Source of the DNA: DAHUXD01 sp963805495
Lineage (GTDB): Bacteria > Acidobacteriota > Thermoanaerobaculia > UBA5066 > Gp7-AA6
Direction: 5' to 3'
Assembly (NCBI GenBank): GCA_963805495.1
Contig: CAWDUQ010000002.1
Span: 930,001 to 994,000, forward strand
Length of the DNA: 64,000 nucleotides
The translations under genes and the position numbers were made by a program. The notes under the pieces are model-generated. The model had not been told where the DNA came from. It searched no databases and saw nothing but the letters and a program-made list of their open reading frames with translations. This document shows positions 59,831 to 64,000 of this stretch, piece by piece. Each line of letters starts with the position of its first letter. Position 1 is the stretch's first letter.

Positions 59831-60792
59831 ATGACGACCTACGATGTCTTCAACGGCGATGCAGATGGAATCTGTGCTTTGCAGCAACTGAGGCTCGCCT
59901 GCCCCGAGACCAGCGTGCTGATTACCGGCGTGAAGCGAGACACCCGGCTCCTGAGACGCGTCTTTCCGCGACCCGGAGACGCTGTCTCCGTTTCGATCTG
60001 TCGCTGGAAACGAACCGCACAGATCTGATGCGAATCCTCGCTGTCGGTGCTGAAGTTGCCTACTACGACCACCACTTCAGTGGCGATCCGCCGGAACATG
60101 ACCTTCTGAGGCTCTCTCTCAGTAACTCAGGCGATGTATGCACCAGCCTGTTGGTAGACACGCGCCTCGAGGGCCGGTACCGGTCATGGGCCATTGCTGG
60201 CGCCTTCGGCGACAATCTCGACCACGTTGCGGCCCTGCTCGGCGACCGGATACTCACAGACACCCAACTCGACCGCCTGCGGGAACTCGGCCGCCTCCTC
60301 AATTACAACAGCTACGGGAGGACGGTTGAGGATCTTCATTTTGCGCCCGACCTCTTATACCGCCTGATAGAGCCCTATCCGGACCCTTTTGACTTCCTCG
60401 ACGGCGAGAGCACGCTCGACTCCCTCAGAGAGGGCTACGCGGGCGACATGGCCAAAGCGGCTGAACTTGATCCGGCACTCGCTGCTGCCACTCTGACCGC
60501 CTTCGTTCTGCCCGATGCCGCCTGGTCGAGGCGGGTGTCAGGGATAATGGCAAACGATCTGATCCGCAAGAAGCCCGAGCTGGCCGCTGCCGTGATCGTA
60601 CCAAACACGACCGAGTCCTACATGGTGAGCCTAAGGATTCCAGCCAATACGCCACTACGTGCCGATGAGTTTGTTAGGCAATTCAGTTCCGGCGGCGGAA
60701 GAGCCAAAGCGGCTGGCGTCAATCATCTTCCGCGACACCAGCTCGACGACTTCCTTCGAGCGCTGCAAGAGGCGCTCTGCTTACCTTACTGA
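59831..60792 (+). pseudogene. DHH-family phosphoesterase, one -1 frameshift
   Basis: It starts MTTYDVFNGDADGICALQQL. The metal-binding DHH signature is AYYDHHFSGD and the C-terminal DHHA1-type end is FSSGGGRAKAAGVNHLP. The frame breaks near 59990-59994, where one T seems lost in GTTTCG. Adding it restores about 320 residues through the second open part beginning at 60028. Relatives are phosphoesterases of the NrnA/RecJ superfamily, some of which hydrolyse 3'-phosphoadenosine 5'-phosphate. Lying between a PAPS-synthase-like gene and a sulfotransferase gene, a PAP-removing role is a reasonable inference but is not proven. Confidence 0.78.
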
Positions 60793-60811
60793 AGCGGATG
60801 CCGCTAAGAAC

Positions 60812-61771
60812 ATGGCAGGCGCTAACACGGCATCGGCCGCAACAAGCGGGGGGGTGATCATGACCAATAGTGCGTCGACCCCCTTAACTTTTACCTTTCT
60901 TCACGGCGGGAGAGTAAGGTCGGGGACGAATTACCTCGCCAAGGTCATGAGCTGCAATGCTCACGTGCAGCTTGTCCCGCCAGGTAAGACGACTGACGAG
61001 TTCCCGCTGCTGAGAACAATCGATTCCTGGGAACTGGCCTTTTCGCAATTCATCAACCATTTCAACGGCGACAAAACAGTGTTCCAGTTCGGCCGCTTCG
61101 CACCCCATCTAGGATCTGCGTGGCTGAGCTATCTCGTCGAGACGTTCGCTCTTCAGCCCGGGCATGTCTTTATCAAGCATCCGAACGTTCGCTATATTGA
61201 GCGCTTCTTTGAGCTCTTCCCGGCCGCCAAGCTTATTCTCCTCGTCCGCGACGGTAGGGACAACGTGGCGTCAACCGTGAAAGGCGGTCTCGCGAAGCGC
61301 ACGCATATGTCGATGGGCAAGCGATCAAAAGCGCGGCTCAACCACGTTCTGTTCCGGGACTTTGTTTCGGCCGCCCGCGACTGGTCGTCGTCCGTTATGA
61401 AAATCCAAAGGTTCGACGAAGAGTTCAGAAACTCCCGCTTTGCGTCCCAGTATGTAATTCTTCGTTACGAGGATATTTATCAACAGCCGAAGCAAACGGC
61501 TGGCCGCATCTTTGCCTTCATGGGAGTTCCTTGCGACGCACGAATCCTGGATCGAGTCGCAAACGTCGACGTCGTGGGGTCGTCTTTCTATGCTGCCTCA
61601 GGGCTGGAGAATGCCGTGAAACCAAATTGGACTGCGACCCCCAGAACCGATGCCTTTCAGCCCGTAGGAAGATGGAAACGATGGAGTCCACTTCAAAAGG
61701 CGCTTTTCAAGCGAATTGCCGGCGATCAACTGGTTCAGATGGGTTACGAAAAGGATCGGAACTGGCAATAG
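60812..61771 (+). CDS. PAPS-dependent sulfotransferase
   Basis: About 319 residues from ATG 60812; ATG 60860 is an alternative, with a G-rich sequence before it. The 5'-phosphosulfate-binding loop is GRVRSGTNYLAKVM near the N-terminus. The 3'-phosphate-binding segment is LILLVRDGRDNVASTVKGG, and the region QYVILRYEDIYQQPKQTAGR follows the family. No signal peptide, so it is cytosolic. It would transfer sulfate from PAPS to a carbohydrate or other hydroxyl acceptor. It is 19 nt after the DHH gene and in lower-GC DNA than the flanks, fitting a transferred sulfation cassette. Confidence 0.85.
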   Translation: MAGANTASAATSGGVIMTNSASTPLTFTFLHGGRVRSGTNYLAKVMSCNAHVQLVPPGKTTDEFPLLRTIDSWELAFSQFINHFNGDKTVFQFGRFAPHLGSAWLSYLVETFALQPGHVFIKHPNVRYIERFFELFPAAKLILLVRDGRDNVASTVKGGLAKRTHMSMGKRSKARLNHVLFRDFVSAARDWSSSVMKIQRFDEEFRNSRFASQYVILRYEDIYQQPKQTAGRIFAFMGVPCDARILDRVANVDVVGSSFYAASGLENAVKPNWTATPRTDAFQPVGRWKRWSPLQKALFKRIAGDQLVQMGYEKDRNWQ

Positions 61772-61948
61772 TCTAGTCCGCTGAACGGGGCGGTAGAGAC
61801 TCGCGCGATGGTGCCTAGCAATGGCTCTCGGAAACCCAGAAGCGCCCCAGCCGCGCTTTCCCCCCGCGCGGAATCGGGCGAGCATGATCCCTAAGCACCA
61901 GGATCCCAAGCCCGATTGGAATGCCCGAGTGACGCCGAACTCGCGCCG

Positions 61949-63064
61949 ATGACCGATGCCGCGATCACCGTCGTCGGCTCCGGCGTCGTCGGCCTGGCCA
62001 TTGCTGCCCGGCTCGCCCGGGACCATCCCGACCTGATCGTCGTGGACCGAAACCCCCGCCATGGGATGGGGGCCTCGAGCCGCAACAGTCAGGTCATCCA
62101 CGCCGGGATCTATTATCCGCCCGAATCGCTCAAAGCGCGCCTCTGTCGCGAAGGAAACGAGCGGCTCTACACCCTGTGCGCTGCCCGCGGCATCCCCTTT
62201 CGGCGGATCGGCAAGCTGATCACGGCGACCTCGGCCGAGGAACGGCCTGCGCTCGAGCGGATCGCCGAGAACGCCCGGGCCAGCGGCGTCCCTCTCGAAG
62301 CCCTCTCGGCCGCTGAAATGCGGGCCCGGGAGCCTCACGTGCGCTCGGTCGGCGCGCTCTGGTCCGAGAGCTCCGGCGTCATCGACGCACACGCCCTGAT
62401 GGATGTCCTCCTCGCGACGGCCGTCGCCTCGGGAGCGCACCTGCTGTCGGGCGCCGCGCTCGAAGCCATCGAGCAGGAGATCGGCGGCTATCGCCTCTCG
62501 TTGCGGCGCGGCGCCGGCCGCGAATCCTTCACCAGCGAACGCGTGATCAACGCCGCCGGGCTCGAGGCGGACACCGTCGCGGAGCTCGCCGGAATCGACG
62601 TCGACGCCGCCGGCTACAGGCTCCGCTGGTGCAAGGGCAGCTATTTCTCGGCCGCGCCCCGCTGCGCGCGCCTCGTCTCGCACCTCGTCTACCCCGTTCC
62701 GGCGAGGGAGAGCCTCGGCGTCCACGTGGTGCTCGACACCGGCGGGCGACTGCGTTTCGGGCCCGACGCCGAGTACCTGCCGGCGCGCCGGGAAGACTAC
62801 CGGGTCGCGCCCGAGAAGCGCGCGGTGTTCGGGGAGGCGGCCCGCCGGCTGCTGCCCGACGTCCGGGACGAGGACCTCGAGCCCGACATCTCCGGCATCC
62901 GGGCGAAGCTCCAGGGTCCGGGCGAACCAGTGCGGGACTTCGTAATCGCGGATGAGGCGGCCCGCGGGTTGCCCGGTTTCTACGACCTCATCGGGATCGA
63001 GTCGCCGGGACTGACGGCTGCGCCCGCGATCGCGGAGTACGTCGCGGCCATGCTCGACGGTTAG
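61949..63064 (+). CDS. FAD-dependent oxidoreductase, L-2-hydroxyglutarate oxidase-like
   Basis: A DAO-family flavoprotein of 371 residues from ATG 61949 (MTDAAITVVGSGVVGLAIAA, the dinucleotide-binding motif). GMGASSRNSQVIHAGIYYPP is the characteristic LhgO segment with the FAD-contacting His. RVINAAGLEADTVAELAGI and LIGIESPGLTAAPAIAEYVA complete the FAD domain. LhgO-type enzymes oxidise L-2-hydroxyglutarate and pass electrons to quinone; other 2-hydroxyacids or 3-phosphoglycerate-like substrates are possible. GC content returns to the high level of the main chromosome, so it is probably not part of the sulfation set 177 nt upstream. Confidence 0.87.
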   Translation: MTDAAITVVGSGVVGLAIAARLARDHPDLIVVDRNPRHGMGASSRNSQVIHAGIYYPPESLKARLCREGNERLYTLCAARGIPFRRIGKLITATSAEERPALERIAENARASGVPLEALSAAEMRAREPHVRSVGALWSESSGVIDAHALMDVLLATAVASGAHLLSGAALEAIEQEIGGYRLSLRRGAGRESFTSERVINAAGLEADTVAELAGIDVDAAGYRLRWCKGSYFSAAPRCARLVSHLVYPVPARESLGVHVVLDTGGRLRFGPDAEYLPARREDYRVAPEKRAVFGEAARRLLPDVRDEDLEPDISGIRAKLQGPGEPVRDFVIADEAARGLPGFYDLIGIESPGLTAAPAIAEYVAAMLDG

Positions 63065-63071
63065 ATGTGTC

Positions 63072-63551
63072 TTCTCAACACGCTGTTGCCGTGTTGGAGC
63101 TCCGCTGCAAACCGTGGTGCGCCGGCAGGTAGTCGTGAAATCTCGCTACCTTGTTCACTCCCGGCTATCCCTTCCTGAAACGACTCCTGAAATGGCCGCG
63201 GCACGTAGGGGCGCCCCTTGCGGGCGCCCTCTCCTGTACGAATTGAGCGGCAGCGCGCGAATCGTCAGCGCGTCGGCGGGCGGCCATCCCTTCTTGAAAC
63301 GACTCCTGAAATGGCCGCGCCCCGGCACGTAGGGGCGCCCCTTGCGGGCGCCCTCTCCTGTATGAATCGAGCGGCTGCACGCGAAACGTCAGCGCGTCGG
63401 CGGGCGGCCACAAGGGCCGCCCCTACAGCGAGGGTCCCACCTGGCGTGCCTCGTGGGCGAACGTCAGCGCGTCGGCGGGCGGCCACGAGGGCCGCCCCTA
63501 CAGCCGGGGTCCCACCTCGCCACGTGGAGTGAACAACCTGTTGAGAAACGA
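63072..63551. repeat. Non-coding segment bounded by inverted TTCTCAACA-type ends
   Basis: The left end is TTCTCAACACGCTGTTG (from 63072), which also forms a 7-bp hairpin with CGTGTTG at 63090-63096. The right end is GTGAACAACCTGTTGAGAAAC (63530-63551 region), inverted relative to the left. The ends match those of the 188-nt element at 7017-7204. The interior contains no ORF with coding character. Confidence 0.5.
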
Positions 63552-63937
63552 TAGGTCGTGGCGTGCCTCGTGGGCGTCCCTCATGCGACATCGAGCGGCA
63601 GCACGCGAATCGTCAGCGCGTCGGCGGGCGGCCATCCCTTCTTGAAACGACTCCTGGAAATGGCCGCGCCCCGGCACGTAGGGGCGCCCCTTGCGGGCGC
63701 CCTCCCCTGCATGAATCGAGCGGCCGCACGCGAAACGTCAGCGCGTCGGCGGGCGGCCACAAGGGCTGCCCCTACAGCGAGGGTCCCACCTGGCGTGCCT
63801 CGTGGGCGAACGTCACCGCGTCGGCGGGCGGCCGCGAGGGCCACCCCTACGACCGGAGCGACGAGAGCGGTGAACAACCCCTGAACGCCAACCCGACGCC
63901 GGGAGACTACGAAACCGTCGGAGTGACGCGCTCCTCT
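63240..63937. repeat. Tandem duplication of a ~349-bp non-coding unit with internal subrepeats
   Basis: The motif TCAGCGCGTCGGCGGGCGGC or a one-base variant starts at 63265, 63389, 63464, 63613, 63738 and 63813. The spacings 124, 75, 149, 125, 75 show two copies of one 348-349-bp unit. Each unit holds three of these motifs, a GTAGGGGCGCCCCTTGCGGG palindrome and a CTTCTTGAAACGACTCC block. A partial extra unit lies at about 63165-63240. The final 60 nt of the window do not continue the repeat. The whole 63065-64000 stretch appears non-coding. Confidence 0.75.
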
Positions 63938-64000
63938 CTTAGTCCGGGCGGGTCGGTCTGGCGGGTCCGCTCGCGCGTCGCCCGCCGCACGCCCAGGTTG

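Overview
The window reads as a high-GC chromosomal segment of a free-living bacterium, most likely an Acidobacteriota member. That placement is an inference from gene order and protein style; there is no rRNA gene to confirm it. No phage, plasmid or CRISPR locus is visible. The left 27 kb is almost entirely translation and transcription machinery on the minus strand. In transcription order it holds: (i) rpsL-rpsG-fusA-tuf-rpsJ-rplC, running off the left edge; (ii) tRNA-Thr(TGT), tRNA-Tyr, tRNA-Gly, tRNA-Thr(GGT), a second tuf, rpmG, tRNA-Trp, secE, nusG, rplK, rplA, rplJ, rplL, rpoB, rpoC; (iii) rplM-rpsI-rpsB-tsf-pyrH-frr-ispDF-rlmB. These long runs start behind clear TTGACA-type promoters and are tightly packed. 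They carry unusual extras: a covarying hairpin repeat present three times, a multi-stem structured spacer between tsf and pyrH, and an RpoB with an inserted zinc-ribbon segment resembling the RpoC zinc-binding domain.

From 27.5 to 34.3 kb lie a polytopic GT-C-like membrane protein and two large secreted PQQ-type sugar dehydrogenase homologues. Both dehydrogenases end in IPT/TIG and cysteine-containing SLH-like repeats. From 34.4 to 38.3 kb a translationally coupled trio encodes an ATP-grasp ligase, a FemAB/GNAT-like protein and an acetolactate-synthase-like ThDP enzyme. A LuxR-type regulator faces it. From 39.4 to 50.8 kb four tandem paralogues of a secreted right-handed beta-helix protein share a homogenised core and have different tails (Thr/Pro stalk plus carbohydrate-binding-like domain plus SLH-like repeats; SLH-like only; PKD plus an uncharacterised C-terminal part). 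All four are interrupted by many single-base indels, most of them +1.

From 50.8 to 57.8 kb a plus-strand sugar/surface-polysaccharide cluster encodes a GT2 glycosyltransferase, a sugar C-methyltransferase-like enzyme, an RfbC-like epimerase, a DUF4910 peptidase-like protein, a glucose-1-phosphate cytidylyltransferase-like enzyme, a class III aminotransferase and a PIG-L deacetylase. From 58 to 61.8 kb, in visibly lower-GC DNA, lies a compact sulfation set: ATP sulfurylase-APS kinase (frameshifted, P-loop Lys replaced), a DHH phosphoesterase (frameshifted) and a sulfotransferase. An LhgO-like FAD oxidoreductase follows, and the last kilobase is non-coding repeat DNA with a 349-bp tandem duplication.

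The right half looks like an envelope and extracellular-matrix island: secreted repeat proteins that may be cell-wall anchored, the sugars that decorate the surface, and possibly sulfation of them. The best candidates for something undescribed are the tsf-pyrH structured spacer, the three-copy covarying repeat and the RpoB zinc-ribbon insertion.
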